From positions 1-35,640 of the forward strand of contig JAFGHR010000034.1 in the NCBI GenBank assembly GCA_016930015.1: 35,640 nt of DNA. The letters run 5' to 3'. The DNA comes from Anaerolineae bacterium (lineage in GTDB: Bacteria; Chloroflexota; Anaerolineae; Aggregatilineales; Aggregatilineaceae). The position numbers and the translations under genes were made by a program. Every line of letters begins with the position of its first letter. Position 1 is the stretch's first letter. Below are positions 7,418 to 16,011 of the stretch, in pieces. The notes under the pieces were generated by a model. The model searched no databases. It was not told where the DNA came from and saw only the letters and a list, made by a program, of their open reading frames with translations.

Positions 7418-7777
7418 ATGAAATTTCGAAGAAACCTGTTCATCATACTGGCCGTGTTGTCAGGGATGGTAACCATACTGCTGGCCGGGACATCACTCAA
7501 GATCGATATGTTGTTTGCCCGGCTGACGTGTTCACCGCTGGCCGAGCTTGAGGGATACTGCGACTCGTCTGAATCCGCAGACGTGGATATCCTCCGCCTG
7601 GTGGGGATCGTTTTTACCGGGGGGCTGATGATGGTATTGTTTGTTTTTTATGCTCGCCGGGAAACACAACTACTCCGCCAGCAGCACAAGCTGCCAGAGT
7701 TATCACAGCCAGGCCAAAAATCCCCGGATGCGGCTGTTTTGCTGCCCGGTGGTTCCATCGAACAGCCCGATGAATAA
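7418..7777 (+). CDS. Small two-TM membrane protein, unknown function
   Basis: 120 residues from the ATG at 7418; AAGGGA lies 7 bases upstream, and the reading frame extending back to 7304 has no ribosome site. The N-terminus (MKFRRN) is basic and followed by a membrane segment at about 6-26. A short external loop carries two Cys (SPLAELEGYCDSSES region). A second segment (about 62-82, LVGIVFTGGLMMVLFVFYA) and a charged, Gln/Pro-rich cytoplasmic tail follow. I recognise no family. The loop cysteines may form a disulfide. Directly upstream are the 11-bp repeats, which may control it. It converges on lexA 127 bp away with no obvious terminator between. Confidence 0.65.
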   Translation: MKFRRNLFIILAVLSGMVTILLAGTSLKIDMLFARLTCSPLAELEGYCDSSESADVDILRLVGIVFTGGLMMVLFVFYARRETQLLRQQHKLPELSQPGQKSPDAAVLLPGGSIEQPDE

Positions 7778-7903
7778 TGGACAGGCAGCACTCACCTGCT
7801 GGCATTTGGCCTACAAGTGTAAAAACGAAATCAGAGGTTATCGCCCGACATGTGCTCGCGCCGGTATTGACGCCGCGCTGTTAAAGTTCGTGCCGCCACA
7901 CGA

Positions 7904-8584
7904 TTAGTGCAGCGTACGCAGCACGGCGAGCACCCGACCCTGGATGTTGACCTGTTTTGCATCGACGTAAATCGGGTCCATCATCGGGTTGGCCGGTTGC
8001 AGGCGGACCTTGCTGCCTTCCAGGAAGTAACTTTTTAGCGTGGTTTCGCCGCGTTCGCTCAACCAGACCGCCACCATGTCGCCGTTTTTGGCGATATTTT
8101 GCCGCCGGAGGATGATAACGTCACCTTCGGCTACCATCGCGTCGATCATCGAGTCGCCGGTCACGCGCAGCGCAAACAATTCTTCGCTGTTGGCCCCGCT
8201 GATCATACTTTGCGGCACTTCGATCATATCGTCTTTGTCGTAGTAATAGCCGAAATCCTCACCGGGGAGCGGCACGGGCAGGCTCGCGGCGATTTTACCG
8301 GCCAGTGGCACTTCCAACAGGCTGGCATTTGGCGCAAAATGAACCGGCAGTTTTTCGTCGGTTTCCTGCTCGACCAGCCGCAGCCCGCGTGACACTTCCG
8401 GTGCGCGCTCGATAAAGCCGCGCTCGACCAATTTGTTCAGGTTGTAGTTCACAACCGAGGTTGATGCGATGTTAACCGCTTCACCGATCTCGCGGATTGT
8501 AGGCGGATAGCCGTGTTTATCGAGAAAGGACTTGATAAACTTCAGGATTTTTTTCTGTCTGGCGGACAGGTTGTTATAGTCCAT
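7904..8584 (-). CDS. lexA: LexA repressor (SOS regulator, self-cleaving S24 peptidase)
   Basis: 226 residues from the ATG at 8584, with GGAG 8 bases upstream; the frame stays open upstream to 8857 but that part is promoter DNA. The N-terminal winged helix (1-70) has LSARQKKILKFI and YPPTIREIGEAVNIASTSVV, typical of LexA. The autocleavage site is Ala95-Gly96 (VPLAGKIAAS). The catalytic Ser145 (VTGDSMIDAMV) and Lys184 (GETTLKSYF) are in place, so RecA-stimulated self-cleavage should work. The recognition helix reads ASTSVVNYNLNKL rather than the E. coli SSRSTVARHLNKL. Its promoter carries a CGAAC-N4-GTTCG box, the Gram-positive-type SOS operator, indicating autoregulation. Confidence 0.97.
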   Translation of the reverse strand: MDYNNLSARQKKILKFIKSFLDKHGYPPTIREIGEAVNIASTSVVNYNLNKLVERGFIERAPEVSRGLRLVEQETDEKLPVHFAPNASLLEVPLAGKIAASLPVPLPGEDFGYYYDKDDMIEVPQSMISGANSEELFALRVTGDSMIDAMVAEGDVIILRRQNIAKNGDMVAVWLSERGETTLKSYFLEGSKVRLQPANPMMDPIYVDAKQVNIQGRVLAVLRTLH

Positions 8585-8629
8585 TTGGTCTGCTCCATGT
8601 TGAGTCGCACAATAGTTCGGTTTGCAAAA

Positions 8630-8659
8630 ATTATAAAGCGAACCGATGTTCGATGTCAA
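8630..8659 (-). promoter_or_regulatory. lexA promoter
   Basis: On the minus strand a perfect TTGACA (8659-8654) and a perfect TATAAT (8635-8630) are separated by 18 bp. Transcription would start near 8623, 39 bases before the lexA ATG. Confidence 0.85.
8639..8652. promoter_or_regulatory. LexA operator (SOS box) inside the lexA promoter
   Basis: CGAAC-CGAT-GTTCG is a perfect 5-4-5 palindrome matching the Bacillus-type SOS box CGAAC-N4-GTTCG. It lies wholly within the spacer between -35 and -10, so bound LexA would block RNA polymerase. Confidence 0.85.
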
Positions 8660-8737
8660 GTTTTGTGATCGGCGCCCTACTGAAGTAGTAGTCACAATTG
8701 GTCTGAAACCGGGGGTAAAAAACGTTGTGTTGGGCGG

Positions 8738-8766
8738 TTGGCGGCGTGTGTTTGTCACCGTATACT
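8738..8766 (+). promoter_or_regulatory. Promoter for the UPF0173 hydrolase gene
   Basis: TTGGCG (8738-8743) and TATACT (8761-8766) are 17 bp apart. The predicted leader is about 43 bases. It is about 85 bp from the SOS box, so LexA control of this gene is not expected. Confidence 0.5.
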
Positions 8767-8815
8767 TCTCACTAAAGCATATCAAATTAGTTATTGTGAA
8801 AGGAGCACATAGACC

Positions 8816-9505
8816 ATGTCGATTCAAGTTACCTGGTTGGGACATGCCGGTTTCCAACTGGATATTGAAGGGAAAAAGGTGTTAATTGATCCGTTTTTGA
8901 CCGGGAATCCACTGGCGACGGTCACGGCTGAGGAGATAGAGGCGGATTATATTCTGCTTTCACACGCTCACGGCGACCATATCGCGGACACCCCGGCTAT
9001 TGTCCGGCGAACCGGGGCGTGGGTTATAGCCAACTTTGAGCTTGGCTCCTGGATGCAGCAAAAAGAGGGATTGGAACGTGTTCACACGCTGAATCCGGGC
9101 GGCGGGGTCAGGCTGCCGTTTGGCCGCGTGGAACTGACGATCGCGCATCACTCATCCTCACTGCCTGACGGGTCCTATGGCGGCCAGCCGAACGGCATTT
9201 TGATCCTGACCAGCTCCGGCACGAACCTGTACCATGCCGGTGACACCACGGTGTTTTTGGACATGCAGTTGATCGGCAAACATGGCCTCGACCTAGCCAT
9301 GCTGCCGATTGGTGACTATTTCACGATGGGCATAGACGGATCGATCAAAGCGATTGAACTGCTCCAGCCCAAAGCCGTGATCCCCATGCACTACAATACA
9401 TTTGATCGAATCGCTCAGGATGTGACGGCGTGGGCTCAGCGCGTCCACAACGAAACAGCGGCCAAGCCGGTCGTGCTTAACCCCGGTGATAGTTACACTT
9501 TGTAG
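8816..9505 (+). CDS. UPF0173-family metal-dependent hydrolase (metallo-beta-lactamase fold)
   Basis: 229 residues, full length for UPF0173. The N-terminus VTWLGHAGFQLDIEGKKVLIDPFLTGNP is split by motifs typical of the family. The metal site is the MBL motif SHAHGDHIAD (His50, His52, Asp54, His55), followed by an AHHSS motif near residue 107, a YHAGDTTVF ligand motif near 141 and PMHYNTFD near 193. It is a cytoplasmic hydrolase binding one or two metal ions; the natural substrate is not known for the family. AGGAG lies 11 bases before the ATG. It is monocistronic, divergent from lexA, and ends at a clear terminator. Confidence 0.92.
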   Translation: MSIQVTWLGHAGFQLDIEGKKVLIDPFLTGNPLATVTAEEIEADYILLSHAHGDHIADTPAIVRRTGAWVIANFELGSWMQQKEGLERVHTLNPGGGVRLPFGRVELTIAHHSSSLPDGSYGGQPNGILILTSSGTNLYHAGDTTVFLDMQLIGKHGLDLAMLPIGDYFTMGIDGSIKAIELLQPKAVIPMHYNTFDRIAQDVTAWAQRVHNETAAKPVVLNPGDSYTL

Positions 9506-9553
9506 ATGTGGAAACGCAAGTTTTCCGTAGCTGCTGCATCCAGGAAAAAACGA

Positions 9554-9583
9554 AGCGGCCCGGTGATGAGGGGCCGCTTTTTT
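9554..9583. terminator. Bidirectional intrinsic terminator
   Basis: AGCGGCCC (9554-9561) pairs perfectly with GGGCCGCT (9571-9578), followed by a T-run to 9583. An A-run (9545-9550) precedes the stem, so it can also work for the minus-strand gatA transcript ending at 9608. It sits between the two convergent genes. Confidence 0.88.
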
Positions 9584-9607
9584 GATAACGGGGGATAATC
9601 CAGCCGT

Positions 9608-11059
9608 TTACAGGGTCGGGCGGCGGGTGTGCCAGTCTGTCGCGTGCTGGTAGGCATGAGCCGCGCGTAACACGGTTGGCTCATCGAAGGCTGGCCCCAT
9701 GATCTGAAGCCCGATCGGCAGCCCGGCGCGGTCAAAGCCACACGGGATGCTGGCGCCCACAATACCCGCCAGGTTGGCCGGGAGTGTGAACACGTCGGAC
9801 AGGTACATTTGCAGCGGATCATCCACTTTTTCGCCGATGCGGAAGGCGGTTGTGGGTGCCGTTGGTGATAGAATGATGTCCACGGCTTCAAATGCGCGGT
9901 CAAAATCCTGCCTGATCAGCGTGCGGACCTTTTGCGCTTTCAGATAATAGGCGTCGTAGTAACCCGCTGACAGGGCGTAGGTGCCCAGCATGATCCGGCG
10001 TTTGACTTCGGCGCCGAATCCCTGGCCGCGCGTGGCTTTGTATGTCGGCCACATGGCGCCCTGGGACTGGCGCGGGCCATAACGCACACCGTCGAAGCGG
10101 GCGAGGTTGGCCGATGCCTCGGCGGGCGCGATCAGGTAGTACGTGGGCAGCGCGTAATCGGTGTGCGGCAGCGTAATTTCGCGGATATCGGCGCCCAGTG
10201 TCACAAACTGGTCGATGGCGGCCCGGATGGTCTGCTCCACTTCGGGCTGTATACCCTCGATAAAATATTCCTTTGGAACCCCGACACGTAGCCCGTGTAC
10301 ATCCCCGGTCAGTCCGGCGCGATAGTCCGGGACCGGCAGGTCCATGCTGGTGCTGTCGCGTGGGTCGTGTCCCGCGATCGCGCCCAGCAAAACCGCCATG
10401 TCCTCGACGGTGCGCCCAAATACACCGATCTGGTCCAGCGACGAAGCAAACGCGATCAGGCCGTAGCGTGACACGCGCCCATAGGAGGGTTTGAGCGCGC
10501 ACACGCCGCAAAACGATCCCGGCTGGCGCACACTGCCGCCGGTGTCGGTGCCGAGTGCGCCCAGCGCCATGTGTGCCGCGACGGCGGCGGCGCTGCCCCC
10601 ACTGCTGCCCCCTGGCACGCGGTCCAGGTCCCACGGGTTGTGAGTCACACCGTAACCGGAATTTTCAGTTGAAGACCCCATGGCGAACTCGTCAACATTA
10701 GTTTTGCCTAACATCACTACGCCCATGTCAAACAGGTTTTGAACCGCCGTGCCCGTATACGGCGGCAAAAAACCTTCCAGAATACGCGAGCCACAGGTGG
10801 TCTGAACGGCTTTGGTCATCAGCACATCTTTAATCGCCAGCGGGATGCCAAGCAGCGGCGTATCGTCACCCTGCTGGCGGCGCTGGTCGGCCTGGTCGGC
10901 GGCGGCAAGGGCCTGGTTCTCGGTCAGCGTCAGGTAAGCCTTCACGTCTGGATCAATGGTTTGTATGCGCTCAAGGTGTTGTTGAGTCAGCTCAACTGAG
11001 GTAATAGCCCCTGATCGGAGTTTTTCCTGGGCGTCGGTCAATGTCAGATCGGTTAACAT
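9608..11059 (-). CDS. gatA: Asp-tRNA(Asn)/Glu-tRNA(Gln) amidotransferase subunit A
   Basis: 483 residues, standard for GatA, the amidase subunit of GatCAB. It releases ammonia from glutamine for transamidation of misacylated Glu-tRNA(Gln) or Asp-tRNA(Asn). The amidase-signature triad is complete: Lys77 (GIPLAIKDV), Ser152 ([12 protein letters not shown]) and Ser176 ([11 protein letters not shown]), each offset by two from the S. aureus enzyme numbering. The [10 protein letters not shown] and [12 protein letters not shown] phrases distinguish it from generic amidases. The gatC and gatB genes are not adjacent. The start is the ATG at 11059, with GGAGA about 12 bases upstream. An extended -10 (TGGTATACT, minus strand, around 11103-11111) may be its promoter. 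Confidence 0.95.
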   Translation of the reverse strand: MLTDLTLTDAQEKLRSGAITSVELTQQHLERIQTIDPDVKAYLTLTENQALAAADQADQRRQQGDDTPLLGIPLAIKDVLMTKAVQTTCGSRILEGFLPPYTGTAVQNLFDMGVVMLGKTNVDEFAMGSSTENSGYGVTHNPWDLDRVPGGSSGGSAAAVAAHMALGALGTDTGGSVRQPGSFCGVCALKPSYGRVSRYGLIAFASSLDQIGVFGRTVEDMAVLLGAIAGHDPRDSTSMDLPVPDYRAGLTGDVHGLRVGVPKEYFIEGIQPEVEQTIRAAIDQFVTLGADIREITLPHTDYALPTYYLIAPAEASANLARFDGVRYGPRQSQGAMWPTYKATRGQGFGAEVKRRIMLGTYALSAGYYDAYYLKAQKVRTLIRQDFDRAFEAVDIILSPTAPTTAFRIGEKVDDPLQMYLSDVFTLPANLAGIVGASIPCGFDRAGLPIGLQIMGPAFDEPTVLRAAHAYQHATDWHTRRPTL

Positions 11060-11143
11060 GGGGTGTTTTTCTCCGAGATAGTCGCGGGATCAACCGCGCA
11101 AAAGTATACCACACTTGCCGCCGTGCGCATGGTTCTCAGCGCC

Positions 11144-11173
11144 TTAACGTGGGTGGACGTTTCGGTATATACT
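11144..11173 (+). promoter_or_regulatory. Promoter candidate for the Ser/Thr kinase gene
   Basis: TTAACG (11144-11149) and TATACT (11168-11173) are 18 bp apart. Transcription would begin near 11180, about 60 bases before the ATG at 11239. Confidence 0.4.
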
Positions 11174-11238
11174 GCTAATAGGTTCATATGGCACGGCGCG
11201 GACGGTTTTTCGGTCCAGAGTTTGGGGGAGAGTAGATT

Positions 11239-14200
11239 ATGCCAGAGTTGACAGGGGCTAACCTGGGACCATATCGCATCCTGGAACAGATTGGCCGTGG
11301 TGGCATGGCCACGGTGTTTAAAGCGTATCACCCGCTGACTGACCGCCACGTCGCGATCAAAGTGCTGCCGGAGGAGCTGGCCGAGGAGCCGGGATTCCTG
11401 GAACGGTTTGAGCGCGAGGCCAAAGTGGTCGCGAATCTCCAGCATGTCCACATTCTGCCGGTGTTCGATTATGGGGAAGCCAACGGGATCACGTACCTTG
11501 TCATGCCCTTTATCTCCACCGGTACGTTAAAAAGTTACCTGGCAACGACTCGTCCTGACCTGGACGAGGTCACGCGGCTGTTTTGCCAGATCGCTGACGC
11601 GATCGATTATGCACACCAGAAAGGCGTGTTGCACCGGGACATCAAACCGGCCAACGTGCTGTTGGATGACCGGCTGAATGCCCTGCTGTCCGACTTTGGG
11701 CTGACACGCATGGTCGAGAGCGCCAGCAGCCTGACCGGCACCGGCGTGATCGGTACACCCGCGTATATGTCGCCGGAACAGGGGCAGGGCCTGCCGACCG
11801 ATGCCCGCAGCGACATTTATTCGCTGGGTGTGCTGCTGTACGAGATGCTGGTGGGGCAGGTGCCGTTTAATGCTGATACACCGATCGCCGTGATCTTCAA
11901 ACATGTGAGCGCCTCGCTGCCGCTGCCGCGTACCCTGCGGCCTGAACTGCCGGAATCCGTCGAAAAAGTGATTCTTAAAGGGCTGGCCAAGAATCCCGAT
12001 GAGCGTTACCAGACAGCCGGTGACATGGCCGAAGCCCTGCGGCGTGCGGTACGCGAACTACCGGCGGGCATGGCGAGTTTTACGGCCACCATGCCCAGCA
12101 TCGCCGCCCGGACCGAGGAGCTGCGAGCAGCAGGCGCAGACGCTCAAACGTATATCGTCGGCGAAACGGTCGCGACCGTTTCGCGCCGCCGCGTGCCCCC
12201 CTGGCTGATCGCGCTGGGCGGGCTGCTGCTGCTGGGTGCGATCGTGATCGGTATTCTGGCGCTGGCCGGTGTGTTTGAGGGCGATGACGAATCGCAGCCG
12301 GTCGCGGCAGTGAGCACCGATACGCCTACTCTTGCTCCCACGCAAACCGCCACCCCGATCACGCCAACTGCCACGGATGAATCAACAGCGACCGCTACCA
12401 TTACCAAAACACCGACGCCTGCGACGCCAGTCGTGGTGGCACAGCGCAGCATCGCCGCCCGGCTGGGGCCCGGCTCGCAGTATCCGATCGTGATGAACCT
12501 GGACGCTGGCGACTGGTTTGATATCACCGGCATCAGCGAGGATGGCGCGTGGTATCAGGTGCTGCTGCCAGATGGATCGCTGGGCTGGGTGGCTGCGTCC
12601 GGGGCGCTCGTGGACGCGGTTGGTGACCTGGGTGTGGTGCCCATCGTCGCCGCGCCGACCGATATCCCCACGTCTACGCTGACGCCAACAGTGACAGAAA
12701 CCCCAACGGTAACCGATACACCGACGCCCACAGAGACGCTGACACCAACTCCTACGGTCACGCTGTCGCCCACCTCAACCGGCACGCCAACGGTGACGGC
12801 GACGCTGACACCGACTGCGACACGAACGCCAACCCGCAAACCCACTGCGACACCCACGCTCAAACCGTCGCCAACGCAGAAACCTGCCGTAACACCCGTT
12901 GCCATGCTGCCGCAGGGCGTCGAACTGCCACGCGGCATAATCCATGCTCAGCCGTGCGGTTGGGCTGACGAAAAATCGCATGATTTGTGCATTTATGCAA
13001 TGGAGACAGGCGAGGAGATCGAGCGCATCCCCGGCGAACCGGATATCGATTTCTGGTCGTTTTTGCCGTCATGGAGTCCGGACGGGCAATTCCTCGTGTT
13101 TTCTCAGATGAAAGAGGGCGAACCGAGCCGGATGCAGATTGTGAGCCGCGACCGTTCCGAGGTGATCGATCTGCCGCAGATATGTAATGATGTCGGCCCG
13201 GCCTGGAGTCCGGATGGCGAATGGATCGCCTTCCATAGCTGCGGTGATATGATTGTCATGCACCCGGATGGCAGTGATCAGCGGCTGCTGTGGCGAAGTA
13301 GTGATGGCGAAGCCGTGTCCGGCAAACCCCAGTGGTCGCCGGACAGCCAGCGCCTGGTATTTTCACTGACACATTCCGGCTCCGAACCTGAACAGCGGTA
13401 TCCACGGCTTAACGAAGTGGCCGTGGCGTCGATTGATGGCAAAGAATTTTCTATCGTGGGCGCGGCTGAGCACCAGCGTGATGAGCCGTGCGCCTGGCCG
13501 CCGCTGCCGGAAAATCAAGTGGCGTTCAGCCCGAACGGCCAGCGGGTAGCCTTTGTGATCGAGGGCTGCCAGCCGGTAGTGATGAACGCTGACGGGTCCG
13601 GTGATCCGGAACCCATTGACAGTTTCCCGGTGTGGTGGACGGGCAGCGCCTATCCCCAGTGGGGCGGCTTGCAGGAAGTCCCACCGCCTGAAATGATTGA
13701 GCGCGACCCCTTCGTCCTGCCCGTGGATGCACGGATGGTGGAGCCATGTGTATGGGCGCTCGGAGAAACGCAGGACAATGGCGGTATGTGTGTGCTCTCC
13801 GCCGACGGGCAAGACCTGTTGGCCCAGGTATTTGGAGAATCCGAATTCGATTTTTCGATAAGCGGGCATTCGGGTTGGAGTCCGGACGGGGAACGGGTTG
13901 TGTTCCACACGTGCCAGGATGACGGATCAGGCTGCCAGTTGCACATACTTGTTATGGACGGTTCCGAGATCATCGATCTGCCCCAGGTTGGCAATGATGT
14001 AGATCCCATGTGGAGCCCGGATGGCGAATGGCTCACATTCCACAGCAGCGGCGGTCTGGTTATCATGCACCCGGACGGCAGCGACCCGCAGCGGTTGTGG
14101 GAACCGGAGTCCGGTCGGGTGGTAATGAATCCTCAATGGAGCCCCGACAACCGCCATATTGTTTTCGCCGTGGCGCCGGTTGATCCCCAATTGCCTATGC

Positions 14201-15969
14201 CGGTTGACGTGTATGTAGCTTCACTGGATGACGGCGAGGTACATCCAATCACCACGTATACAGCCACCGATCAATGTGAAGGGATTCTGAGGATACCGTT
14301 CGGCATGGATTACCTGATGGCGTTCAGCCCGGATGGCCGGCGGGTAGCATTTGTGATCGAGGGCTGCCAGCCAGTAATGATGAATGCCGACGGCTCCGGT
14401 GAGCCAGAACCCATTGAAATTTTCCCGTACTGGTGGATGGGCATCATATATCCGCAGTGGGGCGGCTTGCAGGAAGCTCCGCCGCCTGAAATGATTGAGC
14501 GCGACCCCCTGGTGCCGCCGCGTGACGCGGTTGTTGCTGTCTCGTGCGGCGAATCGGGTGTGTGCGTCCGCCCGTTTGGCGGGGGGGACTCTGAGCCGGT
14601 GCTGCCGGAATCCGACCTGGATGTACACGGCATGTGGTTCCGCACGGCCTGGAGTCCGGACGGCCAGCGGATCGTGTTTTCGACCGCGCCGCGCGGCATG
14701 GATTCGGGGGCATATAACGCGATCTATGCCGTGAACCGGAATGGCACCGATTTCCGCGAGCTTGCGTCACCTAACACGAATGGTGTCGCGCCGGTCTGGA
14801 GTCCGGATGGTGAATGGATCGCTTTTTCCAGCGTGTACCTGATGCGGCCCGACGGCGCCGAGGTACAGCGCATCTGGTCGCCTAAAGACGACACGTGTGG
14901 TATGCCTCCGCAGTGGTCACCGGATGGCCAGCGGCTTGTGTTCTTTGAGGCTCTACAGCCGTGTGGAAACCAGCATTACCCCAAGCCGGTCCGACTCCAC
15001 ACGCTGTCACGGGACGGCGCCGAGGATATCGTTGTTGCCGAGTTCACCATCGAAATCGAGACGTGTATCCCTGATGCCGCGTTTAACCCGGATGGCAGGC
15101 AGATCGCGTACCTGAACGCCAACTGTGATCCGGTGTTGATCGATGCTGACGGGGCGCGTGAGCCGAAACCGATGGAAATCTTCCCGGTGTGGTGGAAGGG
15201 TGAGGTATTCCCACAGTGGGGCGGCCTGGCCCATCATGAGGAACCGGGCGCGGCTGCCGAACCACCACATGAGCCGTCGCTGGTGCAGCCCTGCGATAGT
15301 GATGTCATCGGCGCGGGTTTGTGTGTGCGGACGGTAGAAGGTGAAAAACTGGTTCGGCTTCTCGATGGCGTTGAACTTACTATTCAGGGCCTGGTGTCCT
15401 GGCGTCCGGATGGGCAGCAGATCGCGTTTACGGCGCTTGGGCCGGGCGAAGATGGTGGCCAGGAACATGATGTCTACATTGTCAATTCGGATGGCACCGA
15501 CTTTTATGAAGTGCCGTCGGACCAGAACAACCTGAACGTGGCCTGGAGCCCGAACGGCGAATGGCTGGCAATGCACAGCAGCGGCGCCCTGGTGATCATG
15601 CGTCCGGACGGTTCCGACCAGACCGTTCTTATGCACGGCGAAGAGCGCATGATGACGCTGGCGCCGCAGTGGTCGCCGGACAGCCAGCGGATCGTGACCC
15701 TGGTCGGAACCCTGGGTGAGCTTCCGCAGCTCTACGAGGTCCGGGTAATCATGTTAGACGGAGCCGTAAAAACCATCGCCAGCGGAGAACATCACAGCGA
15801 AGACTGCTGGTGGCATGTGGCATTCAGCCCGGACGGCAGCAAGATTGCTTACGCCGACGACGCATGTCAGCCGGTGCTGATCAATGCTGACGGAACGGGC
15901 AGCCCCAGACCCATCGAGCGTTTCCCGCTGGCGTGGACGGCGTCATTTTTCCCGCAGTGGGGTGAGTAA
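11239..15969 (+). CDS. Receptor-like Ser/Thr protein kinase with SH3 and sixteen PD40 propeller repeats
   Basis: 1576 residues. The cytoplasmic kinase (1-270) is intact: Gly-rich loop IGRGGMATVFKA, Lys41 (VAIKVL), HRDIKPANV with Asp134, DFG at 152-154, and GTPAYMSPEQ. A basic juxtamembrane stretch leads to a TM helix at about 321-344. Outside, a bacterial SH3 domain (about 398-463, ARLGPGSQYPIV to LGWVAASG) sits between two Thr/Pro-rich linkers (357-397 and 471-556). Residues 571-1576 are four modules, each with four WSPDG-type PD40 motifs ending in YPQWGG-like tails. It probably senses a wall or extracellular ligand and phosphorylates cytoplasmic targets. There are no PASTA domains. GGGGAGAG precedes the ATG. 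Confidence 0.93.
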   Translation: MPELTGANLGPYRILEQIGRGGMATVFKAYHPLTDRHVAIKVLPEELAEEPGFLERFEREAKVVANLQHVHILPVFDYGEANGITYLVMPFISTGTLKSYLATTRPDLDEVTRLFCQIADAIDYAHQKGVLHRDIKPANVLLDDRLNALLSDFGLTRMVESASSLTGTGVIGTPAYMSPEQGQGLPTDARSDIYSLGVLLYEMLVGQVPFNADTPIAVIFKHVSASLPLPRTLRPELPESVEKVILKGLAKNPDERYQTAGDMAEALRRAVRELPAGMASFTATMPSIAARTEELRAAGADAQTYIVGETVATVSRRRVPPWLIALGGLLLLGAIVIGILALAGVFEGDDESQPVAAVSTDTPTLAPTQTATPITPTATDESTATATITKTPTPATPVVVAQRSIAARLGPGSQYPIVMNLDAGDWFDITGISEDGAWYQVLLPDGSLGWVAASGALVDAVGDLGVVPIVAAPTDIPTSTLTPTVTETPTVTDTPTPTETLTPTPTVTLSPTSTGTPTVTATLTPTATRTPTRKPTATPTLKPSPTQKPAVTPVAMLPQGVELPRGIIHAQPCGWADEKSHDLCIYAMETGEEIERIPGEPDIDFWSFLPSWSPDGQFLVFSQMKEGEPSRMQIVSRDRSEVIDLPQICNDVGPAWSPDGEWIAFHSCGDMIVMHPDGSDQRLLWRSSDGEAVSGKPQWSPDSQRLVFSLTHSGSEPEQRYPRLNEVAVASIDGKEFSIVGAAEHQRDEPCAWPPLPENQVAFSPNGQRVAFVIEGCQPVVMNADGSGDPEPIDSFPVWWTGSAYPQWGGLQEVPPPEMIERDPFVLPVDARMVEPCVWALGETQDNGGMCVLSADGQDLLAQVFGESEFDFSISGHSGWSPDGERVVFHTCQDDGSGCQLHILVMDGSEIIDLPQVGNDVDPMWSPDGEWLTFHSSGGLVIMHPDGSDPQRLWEPESGRVVMNPQWSPDNRHIVFAVAPVDPQLPMPVDVYVASLDDGEVHPITTYTATDQCEGILRIPFGMDYLMAFSPDGRRVAFVIEGCQPVMMNADGSGEPEPIEIFPYWWMGIIYPQWGGLQEAPPPEMIERDPLVPPRDAVVAVSCGESGVCVRPFGGGDSEPVLPESDLDVHGMWFRTAWSPDGQRIVFSTAPRGMDSGAYNAIYAVNRNGTDFRELASPNTNGVAPVWSPDGEWIAFSSVYLMRPDGAEVQRIWSPKDDTCGMPPQWSPDGQRLVFFEALQPCGNQHYPKPVRLHTLSRDGAEDIVVAEFTIEIETCIPDAAFNPDGRQIAYLNANCDPVLIDADGAREPKPMEIFPVWWKGEVFPQWGGLAHHEEPGAAAEPPHEPSLVQPCDSDVIGAGLCVRTVEGEKLVRLLDGVELTIQGLVSWRPDGQQIAFTALGPGEDGGQEHDVYIVNSDGTDFYEVPSDQNNLNVAWSPNGEWLAMHSSGALVIMRPDGSDQTVLMHGEERMMTLAPQWSPDSQRIVTLVGTLGELPQLYEVRVIMLDGAVKTIASGEHHSEDCWWHVAFSPDGSKIAYADDACQPVLINADGTGSPRPIERFPLAWTASFFPQWGE
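12946..15966 (+). repeat. Four tandem modules encoding PD40 propeller blades
   Basis: Modules start near 12946, 13738, 14533 and 15283 and run to the stop, about 230-265 codons each. Each opens with a Cys-containing phrase (QPCGW, EPCVW, VSCGE, QPCDS). Each then has four motifs in the same order: SWSPDG-type, (A/V/M)WSP(D/N)GEW, QWSPD and AF(S/N)P(D/N)G, and ends FP-x-x-W...PQWG. Modules 1 and 2 share near-identical DNA over the PPPEMIERDP segment (about 13667-13710 and 14462-14505), a sign of recent duplication. Confidence 0.85.
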
Positions 15970-15987
15970 CGACACCTGCCGTGTCGT
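15969..15987. terminator. Hairpin at the kinase stop codon
   Basis: ACGACAC (15969-15975) and GTGTCGT (15981-15987) pair perfectly around CTGCC, starting at the last base of the kinase TAA. No T-run follows on either strand, so it may be a weak terminator or mRNA end protector for the two convergent genes. Confidence 0.4.
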
Positions 15988-16011
15988 GGGCTCGACAAGC
16001 TGCGAGTGCGA

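Noticed and set aside
8585..8857. N-terminal extension of lexA
   Set aside because: It would translate through the lexA promoter and SOS box and overlap the hydrolase start. The ATG at 8584 with GGAG gives a normal 226-residue LexA.
13363..13908. Minus-strand frames within the kinase propeller region
   Set aside because: They recur in each module because the coding strand repeats. The protein sequences show no domain and the kinase frame is clearly real.
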